DNA of 64,000 bases from Ruegeria sp. AD91A (GCF_003443535.1 NZ_CP031946.1:930001-994000), one strand, 5' to 3'; shown: positions 20,856 through 30,631, counted from the stretch's first letter. The notes: generated by a model not told the origin, from the letters alone. Translations and numbers: made by a program.

Positions 20856-21662
20856 TTAACCTTTTTCAACGTCCGGTGCGTCAACGGCCTTCATGCCGAC
20901 AATATGATACCCGGAATCCACGTGCAGGTTTTCACCGGTTACGCCGCTGGACAGATCCGACAACAGATACAGGGCCGAGTTTCCGACATCGTCAATGGTC
21001 ACGTTCCGACGTAGGGGAGAGTTGTATTCATTCCACTTCATGATATAGCGGAAGTCACCGATACCACTGGCGGCCAGAGTTTTGATCGGGCCGGCTGAAA
21101 TAGAGTTCACCCGGATGCCATCCTTGCCCAGATCTTCAGCCAGGTATTTGACCGACGCCTCAAGCGCGGCCTTGGCAACCCCCATCACATTGTAATGCGG
21201 CATGACCTGTTCGGCCCCGTAGTACGTAAGCGTCAAGGCACTACCGCCTTCGGACATCATCCTTTCTGCGCGCTGCATCACTGCTGTGAAAGAATAGACC
21301 GACACATCCATCGTCAGTTTGAAATTGGCGCGGCTGGTGTCGACATACCGGCCGCGCAGTTCGTTCTTGTCAGAAAAGCCGATGGCGTGAACGACGAAGT
21401 CCAGTTTGCCCCATTTCTCTTCCAGTGCCGTAAAAAGCGCATCAATAGATGCCTCGTCACTGACGTCGCAGGGCAGAACGATTTCGCTCGCCAATTGCGC
21501 CGCCAGTGGGTCGACGCGCTTTTTCAAAGCGTCGCCTTGATAGGAAAAGGCCAGCTCGGCCCCGGCATTCGACAAGGCGCGGGCGATTCCCCATGCTATT
21601 GATTTGTCATTGGCCAGTCCCATGATGAGGCCGCGCTTGCCGGCCATCAACTGATTTGACAT
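20856..21662 (-). CDS. fabI: Enoyl-[acyl-carrier-protein] reductase (NADH)
   Basis: The 268-residue short-chain dehydrogenase-type protein starts [20 protein letters not shown] and has the FabI Tyr-x6-Lys active site in [14 protein letters not shown] and [15 protein letters not shown]. It reduces enoyl-ACP in the last step of each fatty-acid elongation cycle and is the classic triclosan target family. The start at 21662 has GGAG upstream; the longer open frame (to 22076) overlaps pdxH and is not used. It heads a fabI-gpt-aminotransferase unit divergent from pdxH. Confidence 0.96.
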   Translation of the reverse strand: MSNQLMAGKRGLIMGLANDKSIAWGIARALSNAGAELAFSYQGDALKKRVDPLAAQLASEIVLPCDVSDEASIDALFTALEEKWGKLDFVVHAIGFSDKNELRGRYVDTSRANFKLTMDVSVYSFTAVMQRAERMMSEGGSALTLTYYGAEQVMPHYNVMGVAKAALEASVKYLAEDLGKDGIRVNSISAGPIKTLAASGIGDFRYIMKWNEYNSPLRRNVTIDDVGNSALYLLSDLSSGVTGENLHVDSGYHIVGMKAVDAPDVEKG

Positions 21663-21797
21663 GTTCGGTTCTCCGCCTGTCTTCGCGTTATGTTGAGTTG
21701 GTTTATGCCATTGGTTGCGTTGCATCAAGGCCGTGCGCTCTTGCCCGCAGCGGGTTCTCGCCTTAGGTTCGTCGTTAATACTTTCCAGGGGATGGAA

Positions 21798-22403
21798 ATG
21801 ACCGAGCGTGATGGCATCTTTGCTGGCTCCGATCCGTTTGAAATAGCGGCCCGGTGGTTGGCTGAGGCTGAAGAAACCGAACTGAACGATCCGAATGCGA
21901 TTGCGCTTGCAACCGTTGACCCGGATGGCTTGCCCAATGCACGCATGGTGTTGTTGAAGGAAATCGAAGCGGATTCGTTTGTTTTCTTTACCAACTACGA
22001 AAGTGCCAAAGCCAGAGAACTGGACACCGCCGGAAAAGCTGCGTTTGTGATGCATTGGAAATCTTTGCGGCGTCAACTTCGTGTTCGTGGTACAATAAGT
22101 CGTGAAAACGGGCCCCAGGCAGATGAGTATTATGCATCAAGGTCATTGAAAAGCCGGCTGGGCGCGTGGGCTTCAAAGCAGTCGCAACCGCTTTCGAGCC
22201 GGACAGCTTTGATGGCAGAGGTCGCAAAAGTGACCGCGAAACTTGGGCCGAATCCACCGCGTCCGCCATTTTGGGGCGGGTACAGATTGACGCCTACAGA
22301 GATTGAGTTCTGGGCCGATGGAGCATTCCGCTTGCATGATCGGTTCAGATGGCAACGAATTGAGCCGGGATCGGCGTGGCATGTTGAAAGGTTGAATCCA
22401 TGA
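21798..22403 (+). CDS. pdxH: Pyridoxamine 5'-phosphate oxidase
   Basis: From the ATG at 21798 the 201-residue protein has [34 protein letters not shown], the FMN-contacting RQLRVRG and [15 protein letters not shown] near the end, all typical of PdxH. It oxidises pyridoxine or pyridoxamine 5'-phosphate to PLP. AGGGG is well spaced for 21798 but too close for the ATG at 21792. It is divergent from fabI. Confidence 0.93.
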   Translation: MTERDGIFAGSDPFEIAARWLAEAEETELNDPNAIALATVDPDGLPNARMVLLKEIEADSFVFFTNYESAKARELDTAGKAAFVMHWKSLRRQLRVRGTISRENGPQADEYYASRSLKSRLGAWASKQSQPLSSRTALMAEVAKVTAKLGPNPPRPPFWGGYRLTPTEIEFWADGAFRLHDRFRWQRIEPGSAWHVERLNP

Positions 22404-22524
22404 CGTTCACGTGTCGTGAAATGCAACAAGCAGAAAATAAAGGATTTTTTCAGCTTGAATTTGCCTGCCATTCCCATAAACAACAAACCCTTAACGAACT
22501 GTTGATATTCGCGATGGGAAAACC

Positions 22525-23052
22525 GTGCCAGAAGACCTGAACAACATGTACCGCGTCCGTGGACACGTAAAATGGTTCGACCCTGCCAAGGGTTATGGCT
22601 TTGTTGTGTCCGAAGAGGGCGGCCCTGATATCCTGTTGCACGTGAATGTTCTGCGCAATTTCGGCCAGAGCTCGGTTGCGGACGGTGCCAGCATTGAAAT
22701 CATGACTCACCGCACGGACCGGGGGGTTCAGGCGGTAGAGGTTGTCGCCATTGATCCGCCGGCGCGGACCGACTCGATGATGCTTGCCGACTTCGCCGAG
22801 CTGGATCCGGAGGTTATTGCAGAAGCGCCCCTGGAAGCCGCGCGGGTGAAGTGGTTCGACAAAGGTAAAGGTTTCGGATTTGCGAATGTCTTTGGGCGTA
22901 ACGAAGACGTATTCCTTCACATTGAGGTGTTGCGCCGCTCGGGGCTCGCTGATCTTCAGCCCGGCGAAGCGCTGGCCATGAGAGTGATCGACGGCAAGCG
23001 TGGCCGGATGGCCGCGCAGGTTCTGGCCTGGGAAGCAGCATTGGATAGCTGA
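22525..23052 (+). CDS. Cold-shock protein with two CSD domains
   Basis: The 175-residue protein carries two cold-shock domains: residues about 9-75 (VKWFDPAKGYGFVV and ILLHVNVL) and about 105-170 (VKWFDKGKGFGFANV and VFLHIEVL). Each has the RNP1-like aromatic strand and RNP2-like strand used to bind single-stranded RNA or DNA. The start is GTG at 22525; the ATG at 22546 is an alternative. Most bacterial Csp proteins are single-domain and about 70 residues. The DUF192 gene begins 5 nt downstream, so the two are likely co-transcribed. Confidence 0.9.
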   Translation: MPEDLNNMYRVRGHVKWFDPAKGYGFVVSEEGGPDILLHVNVLRNFGQSSVADGASIEIMTHRTDRGVQAVEVVAIDPPARTDSMMLADFAELDPEVIAEAPLEAARVKWFDKGKGFGFANVFGRNEDVFLHIEVLRRSGLADLQPGEALAMRVIDGKRGRMAAQVLAWEAALDS

Positions 23053-23057
23053 ACCGC

Positions 23058-23525
23058 ATGAAACGGATTCTGGCAGTCTTGACCATATTCTTAACGTTGT
23101 GGGCAGGAAGTGCTGTTGCTGCATGCAGGTCGGACCGGGTGGCGCTCAGAAATGACAGTGCGACGGTGCAGTTTAACGTCGAAGTCGCTGTCACGCCGCA
23201 GGAGAGAGCTCGCGGGTTGATGTTTCGCGAATCGTTGCCGACTCGATCCGGCATGTTGTTCGTGTTTGATCCGCCGCAGCCTGTTGCCTTCTGGATGAAG
23301 AACACCCTGATCCCGCTTGATATGATTTTTGTGGATCGCACCGGTTTGGTGACGCGTGTGCATGAAGGGGCGATTCCGGGTGATCTTACGCCGATTGAAG
23401 GGGGCGATTCCGTTTTTGCGGTGTTGGAAATTAATGGCGGATTGTCTGCGCGCTACTCCATCGCGCCCGGGACAGAGATGAAGCACGAAATTTTTTCGCA
23501 AGGACCCGCAATTTGGCCCTGTTAG
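23058..23525 (+). CDS. DUF192 secreted protein
   Basis: The 155-residue protein has a signal peptide (about 1-21, ending AVA) and the DUF192 core from about 40 to 130: ERARGLMFRESLP, SGMLFVFDPPQPVAFWMKNT and PLDMIFVD. The family is widespread and of unknown function. It is expected in the periplasm. It lies 5 nt after the cold-shock gene and just before tRNA-Pro. Confidence 0.88.
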   Translation: MKRILAVLTIFLTLWAGSAVAACRSDRVALRNDSATVQFNVEVAVTPQERARGLMFRESLPTRSGMLFVFDPPQPVAFWMKNTLIPLDMIFVDRTGLVTRVHEGAIPGDLTPIEGGDSVFAVLEINGGLSARYSIAPGTEMKHEIFSQGPAIWPC

Positions 23526-23568
23526 GGCTTTTCAAATCAGATCGGCATCGTTAGGAAGGCGCACGGTC

Positions 23569-23645
23569 CGGGGCGTGGCGCAGTCTGGTAGCGCACCTGT
23601 TTTGGGTACAGGGGGTCGTAGGTTCGAATCCTGCCGCCCCGACCA
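23569..23645 (+). tRNA. tRNA-Pro (anticodon TGG)
   Basis: A full cloverleaf of 77 nt with a genomically encoded CCA: acceptor CGGGGCG pairs with CGCCCCG, anticodon stem CCTGT/ACAGG encloses a loop with TGG at 23603-23605, and the T arm reads GTAGG-TTCGAAT-CCTGC. Confidence 0.97.
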
Positions 23646-23656
23646 TTTCCATCAAG

Positions 23657-24091
23657 CTAATTCGGCGAGCCTCCCATTGACTGGTAGAGCTCGCTGATGG
23701 CCTGGTCCAAAACCTTGCTTTCAACTGGAACTTCAACTGCGGTGCCGGATTTTTGCGGCACGTGGAAGAAAACGCGTGCGTCTACGCGATATCCGGCGTT
23801 TGTTTTCGTTGATGTAAGGCGCATGACACTTTGAGGAAGATCCTGCGGATGGCCGTCATAGTTCAGAATCAGATAAGCCGTCGCCTTGGGAGGCAGGAAT
23901 TCACTGCATTCAAAAACTTGATTCCTGGTTTTCTTGAAAGACTCGCCGGGGCCCGAACAACTGGTTTCAAACGTGTCGAACAGGCGCTGAGGGAAGGTGT
24001 CAAACTGTGCGCTGCGTGACGCGATGGGCACATCTTGTGGTGCGCACGCCACGATGCAGGCTACCGCCGGGATAAAACGAAGCAACTTCAT
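23657..24091 (-). CDS. Hypothetical lipoprotein
   Basis: From the ATG at 24091 (GGGAGGAG upstream) the 144-residue product starts MKLLRFIPAVACIVACAPQ, a lipoprotein signal with its lipobox Cys near residue 16. The mature part has Cys residues at spaced positions (SCSGPGES and FECSEF) and is otherwise unrecognised. It should be anchored by lipid to the inner or outer membrane. It is convergent with tRNA-Pro and divergent from the nrdJ leader. Confidence 0.7.
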   Translation of the reverse strand: MKLLRFIPAVACIVACAPQDVPIASRSAQFDTFPQRLFDTFETSCSGPGESFKKTRNQVFECSEFLPPKATAYLILNYDGHPQDLPQSVMRLTSTKTNAGYRVDARVFFHVPQKSGTAVEVPVESKVLDQAISELYQSMGGSPN

Positions 24092-24419
24092 TCGTTTGAG
24101 TCTCCTCCCTCTTGGGGGCACCGTTTTGTGCAGGGCGCGGGTCCGTCTGCCCGAACGGTGTTGATTCTCGTTCAGCGTAACCAGCATGCCATTAGTTGAT
24201 CAAATGCTGATAACTATGCTGGTAAAAACGGGAATTCGTTATGAGACTTCCAAGCGCCGGCGGAAATTTGCCGTGGATGAAGCTGTGGAGGAATCGCCGC
24301 CCGCTCGCAGACGGGCTTACACAACGGTCAGGTCAATATAAAAGATTTCAAAAATGACCGAAAAAGGGCGTTGACCTACTATGGGAACATACGTCAAATT
24401 GTATGAACCAACGAGAGTG

Positions 24420-24435
24420 CCACAATATCTGGTGT
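24420..24435. promoter_or_regulatory. NrdR-like box 1 upstream of nrdJ
   Basis: The 16-mer CCACAATATCTGGTGT matches the NrdR consensus ACACWATATATWGWGT at 13 of 16 positions and lies just after the inferred promoter. NrdR represses ribonucleotide reductase genes when dATP is high. A second box 31-32 nt away, the usual pairing, is not clear. Confidence 0.5.
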
Positions 24436-24576
24436 TTAAACCGGAAAAGGCAGCGGGCGAGGGTCGGATAAGCACAAGCGATTTACGTGCGGTCGCACTA
24501 GCGGCTTTACGCTGTCTCAGGCAGCGAACAGTACCTTTTTGCACGCTTCTTAGGGCGTTGTGGGCGACACCCTGCA

Positions 24577-24592
24577 ACACAAGATTTGGTGT
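24577..24592. promoter_or_regulatory. NrdR-like box 2 upstream of nrdJ
   Basis: The 16-mer ACACAAGATTTGGTGT matches the NrdR consensus at 13 of 16 positions, with perfect outer ACAC/GTGT arms. It lies 41 nt before the nrdJ ATG and 157 nt from box 1, not at the canonical spacing. Confidence 0.45.
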
Positions 24593-24633
24593 CGGGAATC
24601 GGAAATTGAGCTGTATTAACCAGGGCTGCGGAC

Positions 24634-27600
24634 ATGAAGATTGAAAGAAAATTCACCAAATCGGATCAGGACGCCTATGCGGAACTGAATTTTGTGTCCG
24701 CAACGTCTGAAATCCGAAATCCGGACGGTACAATTGTTTTTCGGCTGGATGACGTCGAAGTCCCTTCCAGCTGGTCGCAGGTCGCAAGCGATGTAATTGC
24801 GCAGAAATACTTCCGCAAGGCGGGGGTGCCCACCAAGCTCAAGAAAGTGAAAGAAAAAGATGTTCCCGAATTTCTGTGGCGCTCGGTTCCGGCTGAGGGC
24901 GCAGAGTTCGAAGGAGAAACATCGTCGAAGCAAGTGTTCGACCGTCTGGCCGGTGCCTGGGCCTATTGGGGCTGGAAGGGCGGCTATTTCTCGACCGAAG
25001 AAGACGCGCGCGCCTATTTTGACGAGATGCGCTATATGCTGGCGACCCAGCGCGCGGCACCGAACTCTCCGCAATGGTTCAACACTGGCCTGCACTGGGC
25101 CTATGGCATCGACGGACCGGCGCAGGGGCACCACTATGTCGACTACAAGACCGGCAAGCTGACCAAGTCGAAATCGGCCTATGAACATCCGCAGCCGCAT
25201 GCCTGCTTCATCCAGTCGGTTGATGACGACCTGGTGAACGAAGGCGGCATCATGGATCTGTGGGTGCGCGAGGCGCGCCTGTTCAAATACGGCTCGGGCA
25301 CCGGGACAAACTTCAGCCATCTGCGTGCAGAAGGAGAGGCGCTGTCGGGTGGCGGTAAGTCTTCGGGGCTGATGGGCTTTCTCAAGATCGGCGACCGCGC
25401 CGCTGGCGCGATCAAATCAGGCGGGACAACCCGTCGGGCAGCAAAGATGGTGATCGTCGATGCAGATCACCCTGACATCGAGAAATTCATCGAATGGAAG
25501 GTGATTGAAGAGCAGAAGGTAGCCTCGATCGTTGCCGGATCGAAGATGCACGAGAAGATGCTGAACGGCCTTTTCGAGGCTATCCGCACGTGGGACGGCG
25601 CGCAGGAAGATGCCTACGATCCGAAAAAGAACGACGCGTTGAAAACGGCCGTTCGAGAGGCAAAAAAGGTCGCGATCCCGGAGACTTATATCAAACGCGT
25701 TCTGGATTACGCCAAGCAGGGCCACGACAGCATCGAGTTCCCGACTTATGATACAGACTGGGATTCGGACGCTTACAGCTCGGTCTCGGGCCAGAACTCG
25801 AACAACTCGATCCGCGTGACTAACGCGTTCCTGACTGCTGTCGAGAAAGACGCGGACTGGCAGCTGATCAACCGCACCGATGGCAAAGTCGCAAAGACTG
25901 TCAAGGCGCGCGATCTTTGGGAAAAGGTTGGTCACGCCGCATGGGCTTGTGCTGATCCGGGCATCCAGTTCCACGACACGGTCAACGAATGGCACACATG
26001 CCCCGAAGATGGTGAGATCCGCGGCTCGAACCCGTGCTCTGAATACATGTTCCTTGACGACACGGCCTGTAATCTGGCGTCGATGAACCTGCTGACCTTC
26101 CTCAAGGATGGAGAGTTCCAGGCAGCGGATTATATGCATGCCTCACGCCTGTGGACCCTGACGCTGGAAATCTCGGTGACGATGGCGCAGTTCCCGTCGA
26201 AAGAAATTGCGCAACTGTCCTATGACTTCCGCACCTTGGGTCTGGGCTATGCCAATATCGGCGGATTGCTGATGAACATGGGCTACAGCTACGACTCGGA
26301 CGAGGGTCGGGCGATCTGTGGCGCGCTGACTGCGATCATGACCGGCGTGGCCTATGCGACCTCGGCCGAGATTGCCGGTGAGCTTGGCCCGTTCACAGGC
26401 TATGAGCGCAACGCGGACCACATGCTGCGCGTCATCCGCAACCATCGCCGTGCGGCGCAAGGCGTGACAGACGGATACGAGAAACTGGCGGTCAAGCCAG
26501 TGCCACTGGATCATGGCAACTGCCCCGACAAGCGTCTGGTCGATCTGGCCATGTCAGCCTGGGATGAGGCGCTGAGCCTTGGTGAGAAGAACGGCTATCG
26601 CAACGCGCAGGCCACCGTGATTGCTCCAACCGGCACCATTGGTCTGGTGATGGATTGCGACACCACCGGGATTGAGCCTGACTTTGCACTGGTGAAGTTC
26701 AAGAAGCTGGCCGGTGGCGGCTACTTCAAGATCATCAACCGCTCGGTGCCTTCGGCGCTGGAAAAGCTGGGCTATTCCTCGTCGCAGATCGAAGAGATCG
26801 TATCCTATGCCGTTGGTCACGGCACCATCGGCAACGCGCCGGGGATCAACCATACCTCGCTGACCGGTCACGGCTTTGGCCCGAATGAACTGGCAAAGGT
26901 GGACGCCGCGCTGGAAAGCGCCTTCGACATCCGGTTCGTCTTCAACCAATGGACACTGGGTGAAGATTTCTGCACGGGCGTTCTTGGCATCCCGGCGACC
27001 AAACTGAACGATCCGACCTTCGATTTGCTGCGGCATCTGGGCTTTACCCGTGCGGATATCGAGGCAGCCAATGACCACGTTTGCGGAACCATGACACTGG
27101 AAGGTGCGCCGCATCTGAAGGAAGAGCACTACTCGATCTTCGATTGCGCCAATCCGTGTGGCAAGAAAGGCAAGCGTTTCCTTGGAGTTGACAGTCATAT
27201 CACCATGATGGCGGCGGCACAGAGCTTCATCTCGGGTGCGATCTCGAAAACGATCAACATGCCGAATGACGCAACCATCGAGGATTGCCAGAAAGCCTAT
27301 GAACTCAGCTGGTCGTTGGGTGTGAAGGCCAACGCGCTTTATCGTGACGGCTCGAAACTGTCGCAGCCGCTGGCGGCTGCACTGGTCGAGGATGACGACG
27401 AGGCGGCAGAAGTGCTGGAAAGCGGTTCGATGCAGGAAAAGGCCGTCGTCCTGGCAGAAAAGGTGATCGAAAAGGTTGTGGTCAAAGAGATCATCCGCAG
27501 CCATCGCGAGAAACTGCCGCATCGCCGCAAGGGCTATACCCAGAAGGCAATCGTCGGTGGCCACAAGGTGTACCTGCGCACAGGTGAGTTCGAAGACGGT

Positions 27601-28254
27601 CAGTTGGGCGAGATTTTCATCGACATGCACAAGGAAGGCGCTGGCTTCCGGGCGATGATGAACAACTTCGCCATCGCCGTGTCGGTTGGCCTGCAATATG
27701 GCGTGCCGCTGGAAGAGTTCGTGGATGCGTTCACATTCACCAAGTTCGAACCGGCGGGGATGGTGCAGGGTAACGATTCGATCAAGAATGCGACGTCGAT
27801 CCTGGATTACATCTTCCGCGAACTGGCCGTGTCCTACCTGGATCGCACCGATCTGGCCCATGTGAAACCCGAGGGCGCTACCTTTGACGATCTGGGTCGC
27901 GGTGAAGACGAGGGTGTCTCGAACGTCTCTGAAATCAGCGAAAGTGCCGCGTCCAAGTCTTTGGAAGTGTTGAAACAAATCAGCTCGACTGGGTATCTGC
28001 GTAAGCGCTTGCCACAGGATCTGGCTGTGTTCAATGCTGGCCAGGCTGAATTGAATGGCATGGCCGAACCCGCAGCTGCTTTCGAAGAACCGCCAGCCGA
28101 AACGGCGGTGGCCACCAGCATGGACGCCCGCACAAAGGCCAAGATGCAGGGTTATGAAGGCGATCCTTGCGGCGAATGCGGAAATTACACGCTGGTGCGT
28201 AACGGCACGTGCATGAAGTGCAACACCTGCGGCGCGACAAGCGGGTGTAGCTGA
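24634..28254 (+). CDS. nrdJ: Vitamin B12-dependent (class II) ribonucleotide reductase
   Basis: The 1206-residue protein is a class II reductase of the long zinc-type. It has an N-terminal activity region, the catalytic barrel with [15 protein letters not shown] and [21 protein letters not shown], a late block with [16 protein letters not shown], and a C-terminal Cys cluster [13 protein letters not shown] that likely binds zinc and shuttles electrons. It reduces ribonucleotides with adenosylcobalamin as radical source, so it needs no oxygen. AGGG precedes the ATG. Strong hairpins follow the stop. A 594-codon open frame on the opposite strand is a shadow of this gene. Confidence 0.97.
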   Translation: MKIERKFTKSDQDAYAELNFVSATSEIRNPDGTIVFRLDDVEVPSSWSQVASDVIAQKYFRKAGVPTKLKKVKEKDVPEFLWRSVPAEGAEFEGETSSKQVFDRLAGAWAYWGWKGGYFSTEEDARAYFDEMRYMLATQRAAPNSPQWFNTGLHWAYGIDGPAQGHHYVDYKTGKLTKSKSAYEHPQPHACFIQSVDDDLVNEGGIMDLWVREARLFKYGSGTGTNFSHLRAEGEALSGGGKSSGLMGFLKIGDRAAGAIKSGGTTRRAAKMVIVDADHPDIEKFIEWKVIEEQKVASIVAGSKMHEKMLNGLFEAIRTWDGAQEDAYDPKKNDALKTAVREAKKVAIPETYIKRVLDYAKQGHDSIEFPTYDTDWDSDAYSSVSGQNSNNSIRVTNAFLTAVEKDADWQLINRTDGKVAKTVKARDLWEKVGHAAWACADPGIQFHDTVNEWHTCPEDGEIRGSNPCSEYMFLDDTACNLASMNLLTFLKDGEFQAADYMHASRLWTLTLEISVTMAQFPSKEIAQLSYDFRTLGLGYANIGGLLMNMGYSYDSDEGRAICGALTAIMTGVAYATSAEIAGELGPFTGYERNADHMLRVIRNHRRAAQGVTDGYEKLAVKPVPLDHGNCPDKRLVDLAMSAWDEALSLGEKNGYRNAQATVIAPTGTIGLVMDCDTTGIEPDFALVKFKKLAGGGYFKIINRSVPSALEKLGYSSSQIEEIVSYAVGHGTIGNAPGINHTSLTGHGFGPNELAKVDAALESAFDIRFVFNQWTLGEDFCTGVLGIPATKLNDPTFDLLRHLGFTRADIEAANDHVCGTMTLEGAPHLKEEHYSIFDCANPCGKKGKRFLGVDSHITMMAAAQSFISGAISKTINMPNDATIEDCQKAYELSWSLGVKANALYRDGSKLSQPLAAALVEDDDEAAEVLESGSMQEKAVVLAEKVIEKVVVKEIIRSHREKLPHRRKGYTQKAIVGGHKVYLRTGEFEDGQLGEIFIDMHKEGAGFRAMMNNFAIAVSVGLQYGVPLEEFVDAFTFTKFEPAGMVQGNDSIKNATSILDYIFRELAVSYLDRTDLAHVKPEGATFDDLGRGEDEGVSNVSEISESAASKSLEVLKQISSTGYLRKRLPQDLAVFNAGQAELNGMAEPAAAFEEPPAETAVATSMDARTKAKMQGYEGDPCGECGNYTLVRNGTCMKCNTCGATSGCS

Positions 28255-28259
28255 GAACA

Positions 28260-28314
28260 ACGCCCCGGCACCCCGGGGCGTAGGGGTCGGACGCTGCCCT
28301 AGGTAACCGACCCC
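28260..28314 (+). terminator. Two tandem hairpins directly after nrdJ
   Basis: Stem one is 9 perfect bp (28260-28268 with 28273-28281) with loop CACC, 5 nt past the nrdJ stop. Stem two is 8 bp (28283-28290 with 28307-28314). Neither is followed by a clear T-run, so they may protect the 3' end or act as weak terminators. Confidence 0.55.
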
Positions 28315-28323
28315 GACGAACTC

Positions 28324-28551
28324 GGAGAAAGGACACAAAACTTACCAATTGACCTTTCTCCACTCGGCCGACATGCCCGTGTTGGCCGGGAACAGGGTGG
28401 GGCGGAATACTTGCTCCTTCCCACTCTTTCACGGAACGGGTGCGCTCGTTCCATGCGACGTCCAGGCCGCAGGCAAAAAAATACCGGGCGGTCAACGAAA
28501 TGAGCCTGGATGGCGAAACTGACAGGGGGCTTCGGCCCCCTTTCTTTTTTT
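28324..28551 (+). ncRNA. Candidate structured RNA between nrdJ and the EF-hand gene
   Basis: Four strong hairpins follow each other: 9 bp (28324-28332 with 28353-28361), 9 bp (28365-28373 with 28380-28388), 8 bp closed by a TGCG loop (28433-28440 with 28445-28452), and a terminator with a TTCG loop (28525-28540) and T-run. This is the shape of a small RNA of roughly 230 nt or a structured 3' UTR. A 49-codon frame (28373-28522) lies inside but has no ribosome site. I do not recognise it as 6S, SRP or tmRNA. Strand is set by the terminator. Confidence 0.4.
28525..28551 (+). terminator. Rho-independent terminator with TTCG tetraloop
   Basis: GGGGGC pairs with GCCCCC around TTCG (28525-28540), followed by TTTCTTTTTTT to 28551. 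This is a textbook plus-strand terminator; it must end either the nrdJ message or the structured RNA candidate. Confidence 0.9.
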
Positions 28552-28795
28552 GCGCCGAGCTGCTCGGATAAGCGCAGTCTTGCCGGATCAGGCAATGCCT
28601 TTCGGGCATGTCCCGCCGAAATGGGTCTGGCGAAGTTTTGCCCGGCGGCGCTTCGCGACTCCGACTCGGTCAAACACGCAAGGATTGGCGCGATTTCCTC
28701 CCGATCGCGCAAAACGGGTGACGCGCGTGGCTGTTGCGGTGTTTCTGGGGCCTGTCCGGACGAAGACATAATCAACCTATCCAGGAGGCACCAAA

Positions 28796-29041
28796 ATGAA
28801 ACCGCAGTATTTGATTGGGATTTCCATCGCTGCTCTGACCCTGCCGGGAGTGCTCTCGGCGCAGTCCTCAACCGATGCCAATGGCGATGGCGTTCTGACC
28901 ATCGAGGAAATCCAGGCCGTGTTGCCCGACGTTGACGCCGACACGTTCTCGGCGATGGACGCAAACGGCGACGGGGCGCTGGACGCTGATGAGGTGGCCG
29001 TTGCGCAAGAGGCAGGATTGCTTCCGCCCAGCAACGGGTAA
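28796..29041 (+). CDS. Small secreted EF-hand protein
   Basis: The 81-residue product has a signal peptide (about 1-22, ending LSA) and two calcium-binding loops, DANGDGVLTIEE (about 27-38) and DANGDGALDADE (about 54-65). It probably binds calcium in the periplasm or outside. AGGAGG precedes the ATG at good spacing, and a terminator follows, so it is a single-gene unit. Confidence 0.85.
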   Translation: MKPQYLIGISIAALTLPGVLSAQSSTDANGDGVLTIEEIQAVLPDVDADTFSAMDANGDGALDADEVAVAQEAGLLPPSNG

Positions 29042-29051
29042 ACAAGAAAGG

Positions 29052-29080
29052 GCGGCCCGACACTCATCGGGCCGCTTTTT
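29052..29080 (+). terminator. Terminator between the EF-hand and mttB-like genes (bidirectional)
   Basis: A 9-bp perfect stem (29052-29060 with 29067-29075) with a 6-nt loop is followed by TTTTT on the plus strand and by a T-rich tail on the minus strand. It can serve both convergent genes. Confidence 0.88.
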
Positions 29081-29086
29081 CAGATG

Positions 29087-30631
29087 CTATATCGGCAAGT
29101 GAATGTTGAACTTTTCCCGAAGCTCCGCGTCAAGCAGCGGGTCGAACCGGGCCGCTGACGGGGTGGACAGTATCTCTTCCTTGCGGGCAGTTGCCTTTTC
29201 AACCAGATCCGGCTTGCCGAGCTCCACCCACTCCTTGGGGGAAGAGCGGTCCCCAAACGTCGGATAGACATAGTCAGCCTGCATCCGGCTGAGGGTTGCA
29301 TCCGTTCCCAGATAATGACCAGGCCCCCCCATGCATACGGACGCGATCTGATCCAGTGCCAAGGTTTCATCCGTCACTTCGATCCCGCGCACACAGCGCT
29401 GTGCCTGACCGATCAGGTCGTCGCTGAGAATGAGGCTTTCGAAGCAGAAACCCAGCAGAGAAGCGTGCATACCAGCGGCCTCATAAACCATGTTCAACCC
29501 GGACAACCCCGCCATCACGTTCGAGCACATCTGTTCCCATCCGGCTTGCATGTCAGGCAGCTTCGAATCTGATGCACCGGCTGCTGCGCCTCCCGGCAAA
29601 TCGTAGAAACGGTGCATCTGGGCACAACCTGCCGTCAACAGGGCTTGCTCACCCGAACCGATGGACATTGCGCCAGTTCGCAGATCAAGGCCAAAGGGCC
29701 AGGTGCCAAAAATTGCGGGGGCACCGGGGCTTACGGCATTTACATAAACCAGACCAGCAAGGCATTCCGCTGTCGCCTGGGCGATTGCACCAGCGATTGT
29801 CGATGGCGCGGTGGCACCAGCCATCCCGGCTGACAGCAACAGCACCGGCATACCGGCCTTGATGCACTCCTCCATCACTTCACAGCTTTCTGTGGCGAAT
29901 TTCATCGGCGGGACGACGAAGCAGTTCGAGTTCGAGACAAAAGGGCGCTCGCGATATTTGTCTTCGCCGCCCGCGATCATGTAGATCATCTCCATCGCGG
30001 GGGCGACGTGGCTTGGTTCCGTGAAGGACGTGCCGATATGTTTGAACGTTCCCGAACAACTTGCGTAGATCGTGTTCAGGTCCATTTCCAGGTTGTCGAC
30101 GATATCGCGACAGACCATGGGGCGTTGAACAAAGTGAATATTGTCAAGCTGCTGGCAGATGCGTGCGGCATCATGCAGGTCTTGCACGGTTGAATCGCGA
30201 TATTCACGACCATGAACGTCGACCATGGAAACGGCGGCGCCAGCCGTGCCGTAATGTACTTTGGTACCTGCCAGTTCCAGATCGGTCTTTCCATCGCGGC
30301 TGTACAACGTAACCTTGCGGTTCGCTTTTGCGATCGTGTCTTCGACAAGGGCACGGGGAAAGCGGATGCGGCCATCATCACCCAAAATACAGCCTGCACC
30401 GACCAAATAGTCGATTCCGCTTTGCGGAGCGTCGGCAAGACCAATAGTCTCAAGTGCTGTCAGGGCGGCCTCGTGGATACGTTCTATCTGTGCCTGTGTC
30501 AGGACATTCAGAACGCCGCCTTCCATACCGGCGCGCACGGGGCGCAGATGATCAGGCAATGCAGTGGCACGGGCCGCGCGACGCGCTGCGCGTCCGCCGC
30601 TGCGCGAGGTGTTGCGGGATTGGTCGTTCAT
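29087..30631 (-). CDS. Trimethylamine methyltransferase (MttB) family protein, non-pyrrolysine type
   Basis: From the ATG at 30631 the 514-residue product covers the MttB (PF06253) fold, with GTAGAAVSMVD, HIGTSFTEP and GGAAAGASDSKLPDMQAGWEQ. The frame contains no in-frame TAG, so it is not a pyrrolysine enzyme. Characterised non-Pyl relatives demethylate quaternary amines such as glycine betaine and pass the methyl to a corrinoid protein; the substrate here is unknown. No corrinoid protein gene is adjacent; one lies at 2.1-2.8 kb. The N-terminal 30 residues are basic and Arg-rich. Confidence 0.87.
   Translation of the reverse strand: MNDQSRNTSRSGGRAARRAARATALPDHLRPVRAGMEGGVLNVLTQAQIERIHEAALTALETIGLADAPQSGIDYLVGAGCILGDDGRIRFPRALVEDTIAKANRKVTLYSRDGKTDLELAGTKVHYGTAGAAVSMVDVHGREYRDSTVQDLHDAARICQQLDNIHFVQRPMVCRDIVDNLEMDLNTIYASCSGTFKHIGTSFTEPSHVAPAMEMIYMIAGGEDKYRERPFVSNSNCFVVPPMKFATESCEVMEECIKAGMPVLLLSAGMAGATAPSTIAGAIAQATAECLAGLVYVNAVSPGAPAIFGTWPFGLDLRTGAMSIGSGEQALLTAGCAQMHRFYDLPGGAAAGASDSKLPDMQAGWEQMCSNVMAGLSGLNMVYEAAGMHASLLGFCFESLILSDDLIGQAQRCVRGIEVTDETLALDQIASVCMGGPGHYLGTDATLSRMQADYVYPTFGDRSSPKEWVELGKPDLVEKATARKEEILSTPSAARFDPLLDAELREKFNIHLPI

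Larger units (their letters stand above)
24092..24633. other. 542-nt intergenic region upstream of nrdJ
   Basis: No convincing gene is seen. It holds the lipoprotein promoter, a GCCCG/CGGGC hairpin near 24299-24316, a possible promoter TTGACC-N17-TCAAAT (24371-24399) reading toward nrdJ, and two NrdR-like palindromes listed separately. A short open frame (24381-24644) overlaps the nrdJ start and both palindromes and is judged spurious. I looked for a cobalamin riboswitch B12 box and did not see one. Confidence 0.6.

Noticed and set aside
20856..22076. Long N-terminal extension of FabI
   Set aside because: It would overlap the divergent pdxH gene; the family start with a ribosome site is at 21662.
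24092..24633. Cobalamin riboswitch upstream of nrdJ
   Set aside because: No B12 box or recognisable riboswitch core could be found, although the product needs B12.
24381..24644. 87-codon plus-strand frame before nrdJ
   Set aside because: It overlaps the nrdJ start, covers both NrdR-like palindromes, has no protein family resemblance and no ribosome site.
26554..28338. 594-codon minus-strand frame opposite nrdJ
   Set aside because: It is the antisense shadow of a high-GC gene; nrdJ shows full family motifs in its own frame.
28550..28771. 73-codon basic frame before the EF-hand gene
   Set aside because: It begins inside the terminator region, has no ribosome site and no family resemblance.
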